Source: Romboutsia faecis (GTDB lineage: Bacteria > Bacillota > Clostridia > Peptostreptococcales > Peptostreptococcaceae). Taken from it: DNA of 64,000 nucleotides. This document shows positions 34,119 to 43,022 of the stretch, in pieces. The position numbers and the translations under genes were made by a program. Within the stretch, counting starts at the first letter, position 1; each line of letters starts with the position of its first letter. The stretch spans positions 639,097 through 703,096 of the forward strand of contig NZ_JACRWE010000001.1 in the NCBI RefSeq assembly GCF_014323405.1. Direction: 5' to 3'. The notes below the pieces were generated by a model, which was given only the letters and a program-made list of their open reading frames with translations, did no database searches and had not been told where the DNA came from.

Positions 34119-34562
34119 TTATTTTTTAACACTACTTTTTAAATACTTACCTATAGGCTCTATTATAAATCCAAACCCTAAACCTATAAAGCCTGCCATT
34201 GACCACATATAGTTACCAGTTATAGTACCCAGTATCATTCCTATTATCGTACAACCAATCATTAAATCAACCGACAAGTCATCTTTTTCCGCATTGTTTC
34301 CTTTACAGTAATTTATTTCATCAGTATTTGAATAATTTACTTCTATTTTATTATCATCTACTTTATCCTCTCTCAATACTAGATCGTCTATGGTCGTATT
34401 AAATATATTTCTAAGTAATATAAGATTATCTATATCTGGATACGCTTTACCCGACTCCCATTTAGATATAGCTTGACGAGATATATTTAGTTTATCAGCT
34501 AGTTGTTCTTGAGATAAATTATTTTCTTTTCTAAGTTTTTTTAAGTTTTCTCCTAAATTCAA
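34119..34562 (-). CDS. XRE family regulator with membrane tail
   Basis: A 147-residue protein: residues 1-60 are a Cro/CI helix-turn-helix (LKKLRKENNLSQEQLADKLNISRQAISKWESGKAYP), and the C-terminus has two hydrophobic segments (LMIGCTIIGMILGTITG and SMAGFIGLGFGFIIEPI), so it may be membrane-tethered. The frame is open to a GTG at 34571, but GAGGTG lies inside that extension and points to the TTG at 34562, giving the usual family start MNLGENLKKLR. Its target may be the downstream MFS gene or itself. Confidence 0.82.
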   Translation of the reverse strand: MNLGENLKKLRKENNLSQEQLADKLNISRQAISKWESGKAYPDIDNLILLRNIFNTTIDDLVLREDKVDDNKIEVNYSNTDEINYCKGNNAEKDDLSVDLMIGCTIIGMILGTITGNYMWSMAGFIGLGFGFIIEPIGKYLKSSVKK

Positions 34563-34672
34563 TATACGCACCTCTTTTCAATAAAAATTATATATTGTCA
34601 TGAAAATTTAATATATAATGTAATAGTTGCTTTTTGTAAACTTATAGTTGCATATACTGATATTACTTTGTT

Positions 34673-35149
34673 TTATAATGTATTATATCCTTTACAAACA
34701 TCTACCCACTTCTCACAATTTGAATATCTATTTAATTCATCGCAAGTAAGTTCGATAGATGAATTACTGCTTCCTGCTGCAGGAAATACTGTTTCAAATC
34801 TTTTCATAGATTTATCTAAGTATACTTTAACATCTGTTTTTAATGCAAATGGGCAAACACCACCTACAGCATGGCCAGTAAATTCCAAAGCTTCTTCTGG
34901 AGTTAGTATTTTTGCCTTACATCCAAATTCTTTTTTAAACTTTTGATTATCTATTTTCGCATCTCCTGATGTAACTATTAAAATAGCTCCATCATTTATT
35001 TTAAAAGAAAGAGTTTTTGCTATTCTAGCAGGAATAACCCCAACTGCTTGTGCTGCTAATTCAACAGTTGCACTAGACTTCTCATGTTCCACTATATCAC
35101 TATCTCTATTAAATTGTTTGAAATACTCTCTTACTTCTTCTATTGCCAA
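34673..35149 (-). CDS. YbaK/ProX-type aminoacyl-tRNA deacylase
   Basis: A 158-residue protein of the YbaK/EbsC family, which removes wrongly attached amino acids (such as Cys or Ala from tRNA-Pro). The conserved core is KTLSFK, DAKIDNQKFKKEFG and GHAVGGVCPFAL, with the active-site lysine in the first. The start is TTG at 35149 with GGGGA nine bases before it. It is monocistronic. Confidence 0.9.
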   Translation of the reverse strand: MAIEEVREYFKQFNRDSDIVEHEKSSATVELAAQAVGVIPARIAKTLSFKINDGAILIVTSGDAKIDNQKFKKEFGCKAKILTPEEALEFTGHAVGGVCPFALKTDVKVYLDKSMKRFETVFPAAGSSNSSIELTCDELNRYSNCEKWVDVCKGYNTL

Positions 35150-35285
35150 GTTTAAACATCCCCTTTAAAACTAATTTAGTACTTTTAATTATTCTTAATT
35201 TTATCAACACTTATACAATAGCTATATTAATAAATCCCAAAATACTTTCTATAACCATTTTTTTAATCTCCTTATTATTGATATT

Positions 35286-36533
35286 TTATTCATAATTATT
35301 TGTATTTAAATTACCAAAATTATAACTTCCACCACCACTACTTACTGATGTAAACTTGTTTATTATAGGTAAATCAACTACAAATTTATAAGAATACTCT
35401 ATATTAACATTATTTAAATCAAAAGATTCTTTTCCTAATTTAAGTCCTTTTGGCATTAAAAATGTTATACATTTTTCTCCAAAAGGTTCTATACCATCTT
35501 GCATTAATTTATTATTATTTAGATCAGATTTATAGTAATCTAAACTAACAAATGAAGCAAATGTATAGCTATTATCCTCAAGCATTATTTCTTTTCCAAA
35601 GTCTAAATTTACCTTTTCTAATATAAATCGGTATTTACTTCTATTTATAATTTTAAATCTTACAAGGGTACCTTCTTCAACTTCTTGGTATCCATCTAAA
35701 TTAATATCAGCATTTATTTCATTATTATCATCATAATCTTGCATATATACTATATTTCCATACATTTTTTTATTTACTAAAATATGTATATTAAATATAA
35801 TTACAATAATTATAGCTACTATAAAGAATTTCTTAAAATTTATAATATTTTTATCCTTAATGATTCTAATAGATAAAATCATTGATAATATAAATATCAA
35901 ACTAGATGCAAAGGCTATGCTATATAAATTTACGTATTTAGTGTTCATATCATATATTATATACTCAAATATCTTACTTAAAGGACCTCCAAATGAATAA
36001 AACACATCTATCGAATTAAAATCATTGTAAATTTTATCTGTTATTAAAGATAAAATTCCAAATCCAACAAATCCTAAAATTATTGAAACTCCATTTATAT
36101 AAACTTTAGACTTTCTATATCCAAATTTAAATATTATTGGTAGTATTATAGAAATTATAGTTAAGAAAATAATATTTGAAATTAAAACATCGTTTAGCAC
36201 TGAACCTCTATAGAAAACCCCACCTAATATCCAAGTAATTATTGAATTCATTACAGTGGTTATAATTATTAAACTAAATCCAAATATATACTTAGAGTAG
36301 ACCAAATTTTCTTTATTTACTGGCATACTTAATATAAAGTTTTCTGAATTATTTTCATAATCTTGTTTAAAACTGCTAATTAAGATTAAATAACTTATGA
36401 TAATATTTACAGTGAAGTAAGATATCGGATTCAAAAACGTATAAAAAAATAACAATATAAATAAATACTGTAGATTAGATTTTTTATTTGATATAATTGT
36501 TGTTATTATATCCTTTTTTATTAATTCGAACAT
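35286..36533 (-). CDS. ABC-2 type permease with extracytoplasmic domain (1)
   Basis: A 415-residue membrane protein: six hydrophobic segments in about 1-255, then a soluble C-terminal domain of about 150 residues with beta-strand character (NEINADINLDGYQEVEEGTLVRF). It is a clear paralogue of the next gene: both begin F(E/D)LIKKDI and share the motifs ENFILSMPVNKENLVYSKYI / AYKFIMSMPINKDNLVYSKYI in part. With the ATPase and YtrA-type regulator it forms an exporter. Gap of one base to the next gene shows close coupling. Confidence 0.82.
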   Translation of the reverse strand: MFELIKKDIITTIISNKKSNLQYLFILLFFYTFLNPISYFTVNIIISYLILISSFKQDYENNSENFILSMPVNKENLVYSKYIFGFSLIIITTVMNSIITWILGGVFYRGSVLNDVLISNIIFLTIISIILPIIFKFGYRKSKVYINGVSIILGFVGFGILSLITDKIYNDFNSIDVFYSFGGPLSKIFEYIIYDMNTKYVNLYSIAFASSLIFILSMILSIRIIKDKNIINFKKFFIVAIIIVIIFNIHILVNKKMYGNIVYMQDYDDNNEINADINLDGYQEVEEGTLVRFKIINRSKYRFILEKVNLDFGKEIMLEDNSYTFASFVSLDYYKSDLNNNKLMQDGIEPFGEKCITFLMPKGLKLGKESFDLNNVNIEYSYKFVVDLPIINKFTSVSSGGGSYNFGNLNTNNYE

Positions 36534-36534
36534 C

Positions 36535-37737
36535 TTACTCTCCCCTTAGCCTTTCAATTATTTTTTCTCCTAAATCCTTAATGAGAATCTCTTTTTCCTC
36601 CCAAGTAATAGTTGTATATGCACCATCACCAATTGGTAGATCTTTCGAAAAAGTTCCATTATACTTTAAACTAGTGGAATCTAAATCAAAGAATTTATCA
36701 TTAATTTTAATACCTTTAGGATATAAAAACTCTATGTATCCTTCTTTTTTAGGTTCTATACCTGTCCAAGTAATATCATTTTCTTCTCCAAATTTTATTG
36801 GGAGAATATTTAATTTAAAAGCTTCTCTAGAGTCTATGATTTTATTATCATCACTTCTTTTACATGAAAAAAATGTAATACTTGCATTTTCTAGTCTATA
36901 GGTATATCCACTGTTATTTTTTATTTTCATCTTAATTAGCACACCATTATCAGTTTCTTCATATCTATCAACACTAATATCAGTATTTATATCATCTATC
37001 TTCTTATAATCTTCTACACTAATTCTCTCATTAAATATATGCTTATTAACTCCTATAAAAAATAAAATCACAATTATTGTATAAGCACTTACTTTAGCAA
37101 ATTTATTCATATTTTTACCCCCTTTATCGCATTTAATAATTTGTAGGGATAAAAACATTGAAAGTATAAAAATTACTATAGCTCCAAAACTTATACTATA
37201 TAAATTAATTGATGATGTATAATTATTTAATGTATGGTCTACTACTGACATTAAAAATGCTCCCACCTGAAAAAGTATAAATACTAACGCTATAAATCCA
37301 AAAATAAATTTTACTTTTTTATCTTTAAACTTAAAATGTATAGGTAATACAACTGATACTATAAGTAAATATAGTATTAAGGATACTAATACATCATTTA
37401 ATACTGCTCCCCTATGTATTTTTATACTAAGAATTTCAAAAATAATATTATTTATAATAGTCGTAGTAAATATCAATGCTATGCTTAATATGTATTTCGA
37501 ATAAACTAAATTATCTTTATTAATGGGCATACTCATTATAAATTTATAAGCATTATCTTCATAATCATAAGCAAAGGTATTTATTAATATTACATAGCTC
37601 ATAAATACATTGATAGCAAAATATGCAATTGGATTAAAAAATGTATAACATATTAATAAGGTTAGAATATACCTAAATAAAAGTTGCCTATCAGACTTTA
37701 TAGTAACTAAAATATCTTTCTTTATTAAATCAAACAT
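36535..37737 (-). CDS. ABC-2 type permease with extracytoplasmic domain (2)
   Basis: A 400-residue paralogue of the preceding product: six membrane segments, then a C-terminal extracytoplasmic beta-rich domain (DINTDISVDRYEETDNGVLIKM). The two probably form a heterodimeric permease. It is 20 bases after the ATPase gene, and GAGGGG precedes the ATG. The operon resembles ytrA-type loci linked to cell-envelope stress or antibiotic peptides in Bacillus; the substrate here is unknown. Confidence 0.82.
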   Translation of the reverse strand: MFDLIKKDILVTIKSDRQLLFRYILTLLICYTFFNPIAYFAINVFMSYVILINTFAYDYEDNAYKFIMSMPINKDNLVYSKYILSIALIFTTTIINNIIFEILSIKIHRGAVLNDVLVSLILYLLIVSVVLPIHFKFKDKKVKFIFGFIALVFILFQVGAFLMSVVDHTLNNYTSSINLYSISFGAIVIFILSMFLSLQIIKCDKGGKNMNKFAKVSAYTIIVILFFIGVNKHIFNERISVEDYKKIDDINTDISVDRYEETDNGVLIKMKIKNNSGYTYRLENASITFFSCKRSDDNKIIDSREAFKLNILPIKFGEENDITWTGIEPKKEGYIEFLYPKGIKINDKFFDLDSTSLKYNGTFSKDLPIGDGAYTTITWEEKEILIKDLGEKIIERLRGE

Positions 37738-37757
37738 TTAATTCCCCTCATTCCCAG

Positions 37758-38612
37758 TTATAATCTTTTAGTATAGTAATACATAAATTCTTCTATATTC
37801 GGAATTTTTATATTATCTTCACCTACACTTTTAAGCATAGCTTTGTAGCTTTCCTCACTATCTATTTTTATTAAAGCCTCACTATAGTACTTTTTATGAT
37901 TTACACTTATCATTGTACTTAACCCCTCTAAATCTTCTTTACTGCCTCTCACTATCCTATACTCTTCTTTTAAACTTTCCTTATCCTTGCTAAATACAAT
38001 TTCACCTTTATTGATAAATGTTATATAATCTGCTATTCTATCTAAATCTTCTGTGTTATGAGTACATATAAGAACACTAGTGTTTTCTCCTTCTATAAAT
38101 TCTTGCAGATACATAAGTACTTCTTTTCTAACGATTGGATCAAGTCCTGCTGTCGGCTCATCTAGTATTAGTAGCTTAGCATTATGACTTAATGCATTTG
38201 CAAGCATAAGTTTTGCAGATTGACCTTTTGATAAGTTTTCTATCTTTAATTTTTCATTTATATTAAATTTTGTTAAATACTCATCAAACTTAGACTTTTT
38301 AAAGTCTTTATAAAAATAATTTGATATATTTTTAAAATCTTTTACAGTTACATGAGGATAAAAATTTAAACTATCATATACAAATCCAATCTTATTTTTT
38401 ATTTCCTCTGGAGAATCTTCCACATTTTTTCCAAATATTTTTATATCTCCAATATCATAGTCTACTAAACCCATTATAAGTTTTATCAATGTTGTTTTTC
38501 CTGAACCATTAGGACCGATTAACCCCATGATATATCCTTCTGGTAGTTGTAGACTTATATTTTTCAATTTAAAGCTCCCTAAATCTTTATTTAAATTTTT
38601 AATCTTAAGCAT
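37758..38612 (-). CDS. ABC transporter ATP-binding protein
   Basis: A 284-residue ATPase with Walker A GPNGSGKTT, signature LSKGQSAKL, Walker B LLILDEPTAGLDP and the switch histidine in CTHN. The C-terminal 70 residues are the extra domain common in YtrB-type subunits. The frame opens at 38627, overlapping the regulator gene, but GAGGGGTGA lies inside that extension and chooses the ATG at 38612. It energises the two downstream permeases. Confidence 0.9.
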   Translation of the reverse strand: MLKIKNLNKDLGSFKLKNISLQLPEGYIMGLIGPNGSGKTTLIKLIMGLVDYDIGDIKIFGKNVEDSPEEIKNKIGFVYDSLNFYPHVTVKDFKNISNYFYKDFKKSKFDEYLTKFNINEKLKIENLSKGQSAKLMLANALSHNAKLLILDEPTAGLDPIVRKEVLMYLQEFIEGENTSVLICTHNTEDLDRIADYITFINKGEIVFSKDKESLKEEYRIVRGSKEDLEGLSTMISVNHKKYYSEALIKIDSEESYKAMLKSVGEDNIKIPNIEEFMYYYTKRL

Positions 38613-38616
38613 ATGT

Positions 38617-38988
38617 TCACCCCTCATATAAACAATTAAATATTTCGATAATCTCTTTTTTGGATACGTCTATAATCTTTGATATTTCAATAATTTCTTC
38701 TATTTTATTTTCTATTTCTTTAATTTTTTCTTCAAAAATTATTTCCTTATTAAATCCAGCAACAAAAGTACCTTTTCCAGGAACTATATCAATAAATCCT
38801 TGTTTTTGTAATTCTTCATAAGCTCTTTTCGTAGTAATTACGCTTATATTTAAATCCCTAGCTAAAGCTCTTATTGATGGCAGTAAATCACCTGGTTTTA
38901 GTTCATTTGAAATTATAGCTCCTTTAATTTGATTTGCAATTTGACCATATATTGTAGTATCCGATGAATTACTAATTATAATTTTCAT
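38617..38988 (-). CDS. YtrA-subfamily GntR regulator
   Basis: A 123-residue GntR protein: a winged helix (GDLLPSIRALARDLNISVITTKRAYEELQKQGFI) followed by only a short dimerising helix, the YtrA plan. It is first in the operon with the ABC ATPase and two permeases. AAAGGAG precedes the ATG, and its promoter is overlapped by palindromes that it probably binds to repress its own operon. Confidence 0.92.
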   Translation of the reverse strand: MKIIISNSSDTTIYGQIANQIKGAIISNELKPGDLLPSIRALARDLNISVITTKRAYEELQKQGFIDIVPGKGTFVAGFNKEIIFEEKIKEIENKIEEIIEISKIIDVSKKEIIEIFNCLYEG

Positions 38989-39017
38989 AGCTACTCCTTT
39001 CTTAATTCAAAGCACTA

Positions 39018-39059
39018 ACTGTATATATCCAGTATATACTGTATATACATATTAATCAA
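39018..39059 (-). promoter_or_regulatory. Promoter and tandem palindromic operator of the ytrA-type operon
   Basis: On the minus strand TTGATT (39054-39059) and TATACT (39031-39036) are 17 bases apart. Two perfect 10-base palindromes overlap this: AGTATATACT at 39031-39040 and TGTATATACA at 39040-39049. ACTGTATATA also repeats directly 20 bases apart (39018 and 39038). The sites cover the spacer and -10, a repressor position. Confidence 0.65.
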
Positions 39060-39117
39060 TATAATTATCCTACAACATATGTTAATTTATTATCTTTTTT
39101 AAACCATAACCAAATTA

Positions 39118-39126
39118 TGTTATAAT
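39118..39126 (+). promoter_or_regulatory. Extended -10 promoter of nadK
   Basis: TGTTATAAT, about 24 bases before the nadK ATG. The -35 region is weak. Confidence 0.4.
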
Positions 39127-39149
39127 ACAAAGTATAAAGAGGTGGAAAG

Positions 39150-39950
39150 ATGAAAAGAATTATAACTATAAACTCAAATCAAATAAATAAGTCAATTGAG
39201 ACTAGGGATTTATTAAGAGAAAAGCTAATCAGTGCTGGATTTAATGTATGCTATGATTTTCATCCAAACACAGAACTTATTATATCAATTGGTGGAGATG
39301 GTTCTTTTTTAAAGACGGTTCATGATTTTGATTTTCCAGATGTACCTATTGTCGGAATAAATACTGGTCATCTTGGCTTCTTTCCTGAAATCTCACCCGA
39401 AGAGATAGACAAGTTTATAGAAGCTTACTTAAATAATGATTATATTGTTGAAGAAGTTCCTGTTATTCAGGCTAGCGTATGTACTAATAAAAGTTGCTGT
39501 GATGTTTTTGCTATTAATGAAGTTGTTGTAAAAGGAGATAAATCAAGAACTATACATCTTAATCTAAAGGTTAATGATCGACATATACAAAATTTTAGTG
39601 GTGACGGTATGATAGTATCTACTCCAACTGGATCTACAGCTTATAATTATGCTGCCGGTGGTAGTATTGTAGATACTAGTATAGAGCTAATGCAATTAAC
39701 ACCGCTTTACCCAATCAATACAAATGCATATAGATGTTTTACATCTAGTATTATATTTTCAATTGACTCTATTATAAAAATTGCACCAGAGTATAGATTT
39801 GAAGATTCTATACTAATTGTAGTTGATGGAGTTGAACACAGATTTAGACAAATCTCAGATATTCAGATTTTTTCATCTGATATGAAAATTAGTTTGCTTA
39901 GAATGGCTAACTATGAATTCTGGAGCAGGGTATCTGAGAAATTTTTATAA
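39150..39950 (+). CDS. nadK: NAD kinase
   Basis: A 266-residue cytosolic kinase that makes NADP from NAD. The motifs ISIGGDGSFLKT (GGDG), GINTGHLGFFPE (NE/D region) and STPTGSTAYNYAAGGSIV are all present. Length is normal. It is followed after 20 bases by the phosphodiesterase gene, so the two share a transcript. AGAGGTGG precedes the ATG. Confidence 0.95.
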   Translation: MKRIITINSNQINKSIETRDLLREKLISAGFNVCYDFHPNTELIISIGGDGSFLKTVHDFDFPDVPIVGINTGHLGFFPEISPEEIDKFIEAYLNNDYIVEEVPVIQASVCTNKSCCDVFAINEVVVKGDKSRTIHLNLKVNDRHIQNFSGDGMIVSTPTGSTAYNYAAGGSIVDTSIELMQLTPLYPINTNAYRCFTSSIIFSIDSIIKIAPEYRFEDSILIVVDGVEHRFRQISDIQIFSSDMKISLLRMANYEFWSRVSEKFL

Positions 39951-39970
39951 AATACATAGGAGATTTTACA

Positions 39971-40534
39971 ATGAAAATAGGCGTAATGAGTGATACTCAC
40001 GGAAGTTTAGAGTATTTTGAGAAGGCTATAAAAACGTTATCCGATTGTGATGTTCTACTTCATGGTGGAGATATACTTTACCATGGTCCTAGAAATGACT
40101 TACCTAAGGATTACAATCCTAAGGCTGTTATTGAAAAAATAAATAATTTAAATAATATACTTATAACTAAGGGGAACTGTGAAGCTGATGTAGACCAAAT
40201 GGTAATAAAACATCCTATCCAAAGTCCTTATGTTATGAGTCAATTTGGAGAAATAAGAATATTACTAACTCATGGATATACTAGTTCTAAAGAAGACACT
40301 ATAGAAAAAGCTAAGAGTATGGGAGCCGATATATTAATTCTTGGACATACTCATGTAAAAGAATTATTTTTTGATGAATCTTTGATAGTTTTAAATCCAG
40401 GAAGTACATCTATACCAAAAGATGGTACTCATTCTGTTGCTACAATTGAAATAATTGAATCAGACACTGAAGATGAGTTAGATTTAGACTTTAACTTTAT
40501 AGATTTAAATACAGGTAAAATTATAGAATTGTAA
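39971..40534 (+). CDS. yfcE: YfcE-like metallophosphoesterase
   Basis: A 187-residue phosphodiesterase of the YfcE/MJ0936 family. The metal-binding motifs follow in order: DTHGS, GGDILYHGP, GNCEADVD, THGY and LGHTH. The natural substrate is not known; the family works on phosphodiesters in vitro. Second gene of the nadK unit. Confidence 0.9.
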   Translation: MKIGVMSDTHGSLEYFEKAIKTLSDCDVLLHGGDILYHGPRNDLPKDYNPKAVIEKINNLNNILITKGNCEADVDQMVIKHPIQSPYVMSQFGEIRILLTHGYTSSKEDTIEKAKSMGADILILGHTHVKELFFDESLIVLNPGSTSIPKDGTHSVATIEIIESDTEDELDLDFNFIDLNTGKIIEL

Positions 40535-40545
40535 TTTTAATTCAA

Positions 40546-40598
40546 ATAAAATAAGGAATCTTTAAATATATTTATATTATAAGACTCCTTATTTTTAT
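40546..40598. terminator. Bidirectional terminator
   Basis: AAATAAGGA pairs with TCCTTATTT, with a long loop, between the convergent yfcE and pepT genes. Confidence 0.8.
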
Positions 40599-40599
40599 T

Positions 40600-41823
40600 T
40601 TATCGTTCAGTATAATTTTCAGCTATTTTTATAATTAATTTTGAGCATCTCTCCATTGAATCTATTGATACACATTCATTTTTACTATGAAAGTTCATTC
40701 CTCCAGTAAATATATTTGGACAAGGTAATCCTTCATAAGATAACCTTGATCCATCAGTTCCTCCTCTTATAGGTATTATATTTGGAGTTATACCCACTTC
40801 TTCCATTGACTTTTTAGCTATATCAACAATAAACATAACTGGTTCTACTTTTTCTTTCATGTTATAATATTGATCTTTCAAGTCTAAAGTTATTCTTCCA
40901 TCATATTTTTCATTTAACTTTTCTATAACATCTGTCATATAAGCTTTTCTAGCTTCAAACTTCTCTCTATCGTGATCTCTTATAATATAAATCATAGTCA
41001 CTTCTTCTACACTTCCATTTATATCATTTAGATGATAGAAACCTTCATAGTTTTCTGTTGTTTCAGGCCTCTCGTTTGTTGGGAAAGATTGAGCTATTTC
41101 GCAGGCAATATGTAAAGCATTTATCATCTTATTCTTTGCTGAACCTGGATGAACATTTCTTCCTTGTATTTTTATTGTAGCTCCTGCGGCATTAAAATTC
41201 TCATATTCAAGTTCTCCCTCAACACCACCATCTATTGTATATGCATATTTTGCACCGAATTTTTTTACATTAAATAAGTCTGCACCTCTTCCAATTTCTT
41301 CATCAGGTGTAAATCCTATTTTTATATTCCCATGTTTAACTTCTGGGTGATTTCTTAAGTATTCTACTGCAGTCATAATAGCCGTTATTCCAGCTTTATC
41401 ATCTGCCCCTAATAAAGTTGTTCCATCAGTTACAATTATATCATGACCTTTTAATTCACTTAATTCTGGATAATCTTTTATGTATGTTATAATATTTAGT
41501 TCCTCATTTAAAATTATGTCTTCTCCATTATAATTTTTTATAACTCTTGGTTTTACATCTTTTCCTGTAATATCTGGTGCTGTATCTAAATGAGATATAA
41601 ATCCTATAGTATCTACACCCTCAGTATTACCTTTTAATGTAGCCATCACGTAGCTATTTTCATCTACATTAGCATCCTCTAACCCTAATTTCTTTAATTC
41701 CTCAACTAAGTAATTCGCAAATATTCTTTGTCCTTCTGTAGAAGGGCAAGCTGAGTTATTACTATCTGCTGTTGTATCAAATTTAACATAGTTTAAAAAT
41801 CTTTCTGTAATTTTTTCCTTCAT
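40600..41823 (-). CDS. pepT: Peptidase T (tripeptidase)
   Basis: A 407-residue M20-family metalloenzyme that removes the N-terminal residue of tripeptides in the cytosol. Zinc and catalytic motifs: SHLDTAPD, GADDKAG, TPDEEIGRGAD and IRGGTDGSRLS. Length is exact for PepT. AGGAGC precedes the ATG. Monocistronic. Together with the M18 enzyme and hut genes it fits a peptide- and amino-acid-using organism. Confidence 0.95.
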   Translation of the reverse strand: MKEKITERFLNYVKFDTTADSNNSACPSTEGQRIFANYLVEELKKLGLEDANVDENSYVMATLKGNTEGVDTIGFISHLDTAPDITGKDVKPRVIKNYNGEDIILNEELNIITYIKDYPELSELKGHDIIVTDGTTLLGADDKAGITAIMTAVEYLRNHPEVKHGNIKIGFTPDEEIGRGADLFNVKKFGAKYAYTIDGGVEGELEYENFNAAGATIKIQGRNVHPGSAKNKMINALHIACEIAQSFPTNERPETTENYEGFYHLNDINGSVEEVTMIYIIRDHDREKFEARKAYMTDVIEKLNEKYDGRITLDLKDQYYNMKEKVEPVMFIVDIAKKSMEEVGITPNIIPIRGGTDGSRLSYEGLPCPNIFTGGMNFHSKNECVSIDSMERCSKLIIKIAENYTER

Positions 41824-41887
41824 ATAAGCTCCTTCTTTCTTATGTAATTAATTTTATATATACTTTATATTTATTGTTTGCTACTAA

Positions 41888-42940
41888 TTAAAGAATTTCA
41901 ACTTTTTTTAATATATCGTGCATAGCTACTAATCCTAAACAAAATATTATTCCAATTATCCCTTTAATCTGTACCCCTATAAAAATAGCAATAACTGTAG
42001 ATAAAGGATTCAAACCAATATGTGCAGATACTAGTTTTGGCTCAAGTATTTGCCTTACTACTGATAATCCTAGAAATACAATACTTATTGATATCGAAAT
42101 AAAGTAATTTTCAATAATAAGATTATAAACTATTATAGGAACAAAAATTACCACTATTCCTAGGAATGGAACTAAGTCTAGTAATCCTCCTATTATACCT
42201 AATATAAACCCATAGGGTACTCCAAATAATTCAAAACTACCCCAAATAACTAAAAAAGTAATACTCATAAGTATCACATATGCTTTTATATATCCTAAAA
42301 TAGATATTCTAACTTCTTTTTTTATATTTTTAACCTTGCATTTTGCACTGTCTGTAAACATACTATAAAAGCTATCTTCAATTTTATCTAGATCTTGTGC
42401 AATAAAATAAGTAGATATAAATAAAGTTATTATTAGTATTACTATGTAAGGTATAGATGTTGCGAAATTTATTATATTACTTAAAAAGTTCTTAGATATT
42501 TCAATTAAATCTGTGCTATATTTTCCTATAACTTCTTCAACATTAAAACTTGATATCTCTTTAAAATTTTCTAAATATAAGTTTGCCTGTTTAAGTAATG
42601 TTTCAATCATATTATTAATATCACTATAGTTTGTGTCTATATGATTTAAGAAAGTCATTATCTGCCTAGTACCTGATATAACTAATATAGTAGCGGTAGT
42701 AATTGCTATTGCTACACCTAAAAAACTAAGTATTAATGTAGATATCCCTTTATTTATATGCAACTTGTCTTTAAGTTTTTGAGATATTGGATTTATAATT
42801 AATGCTATGACTAGTCCAATAAAAAAAGGTGCTATATACGGAAATGTTTTATATATAAATATAAAACATAAACTATATATAACAAAAAAAACAGCATTGT
42901 TTTTTAATTTTTTTAAAAATTCTTTGTTTAATACTGCCAC
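41888..42940 (-). CDS. AI-2E family membrane transporter
   Basis: A 350-residue protein with eight or so hydrophobic segments and a soluble middle loop. Motifs such as FIGLVIALIINPIS near the N-terminus and LVPFLGIVVIFVPIIVYNL and EPKLVSAHIGLNPLSTVIAIFIG in the C-terminal half define the AI-2E (YtvI/TqsA/PerM) family. Sporulating Firmicutes have several copies, one of them a sporulation protein, so the role is open. Start is GTG at 42940 with GGGGA seven bases before it. Confidence 0.85.
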   Translation of the reverse strand: MAVLNKEFLKKLKNNAVFFVIYSLCFIFIYKTFPYIAPFFIGLVIALIINPISQKLKDKLHINKGISTLILSFLGVAIAITTATILVISGTRQIMTFLNHIDTNYSDINNMIETLLKQANLYLENFKEISSFNVEEVIGKYSTDLIEISKNFLSNIINFATSIPYIVILIITLFISTYFIAQDLDKIEDSFYSMFTDSAKCKVKNIKKEVRISILGYIKAYVILMSITFLVIWGSFELFGVPYGFILGIIGGLLDLVPFLGIVVIFVPIIVYNLIIENYFISISISIVFLGLSVVRQILEPKLVSAHIGLNPLSTVIAIFIGVQIKGIIGIIFCLGLVAMHDILKKVEIL

Positions 42941-42987
42941 TTACTCATCCCCTTTATTTAATTATATACCCAATTATATTATAGTAT

Positions 42988-43022
42988 ACAAATAAAACAC
43001 TGCAGGTCGCAGTGTTTTATTT
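42988..43022 (-). terminator. Terminator of the CNNM gene
   Basis: AAAACACTGC pairs with GCAGTGTTTT, right at the CNNM stop codon, with T-rich flanks. Confidence 0.85.

Noticed and set aside
36497..36901. Plus-strand 134-codon frame over the permease junction
   Set aside because: It is antisense to two well-supported permease genes and has no family features.
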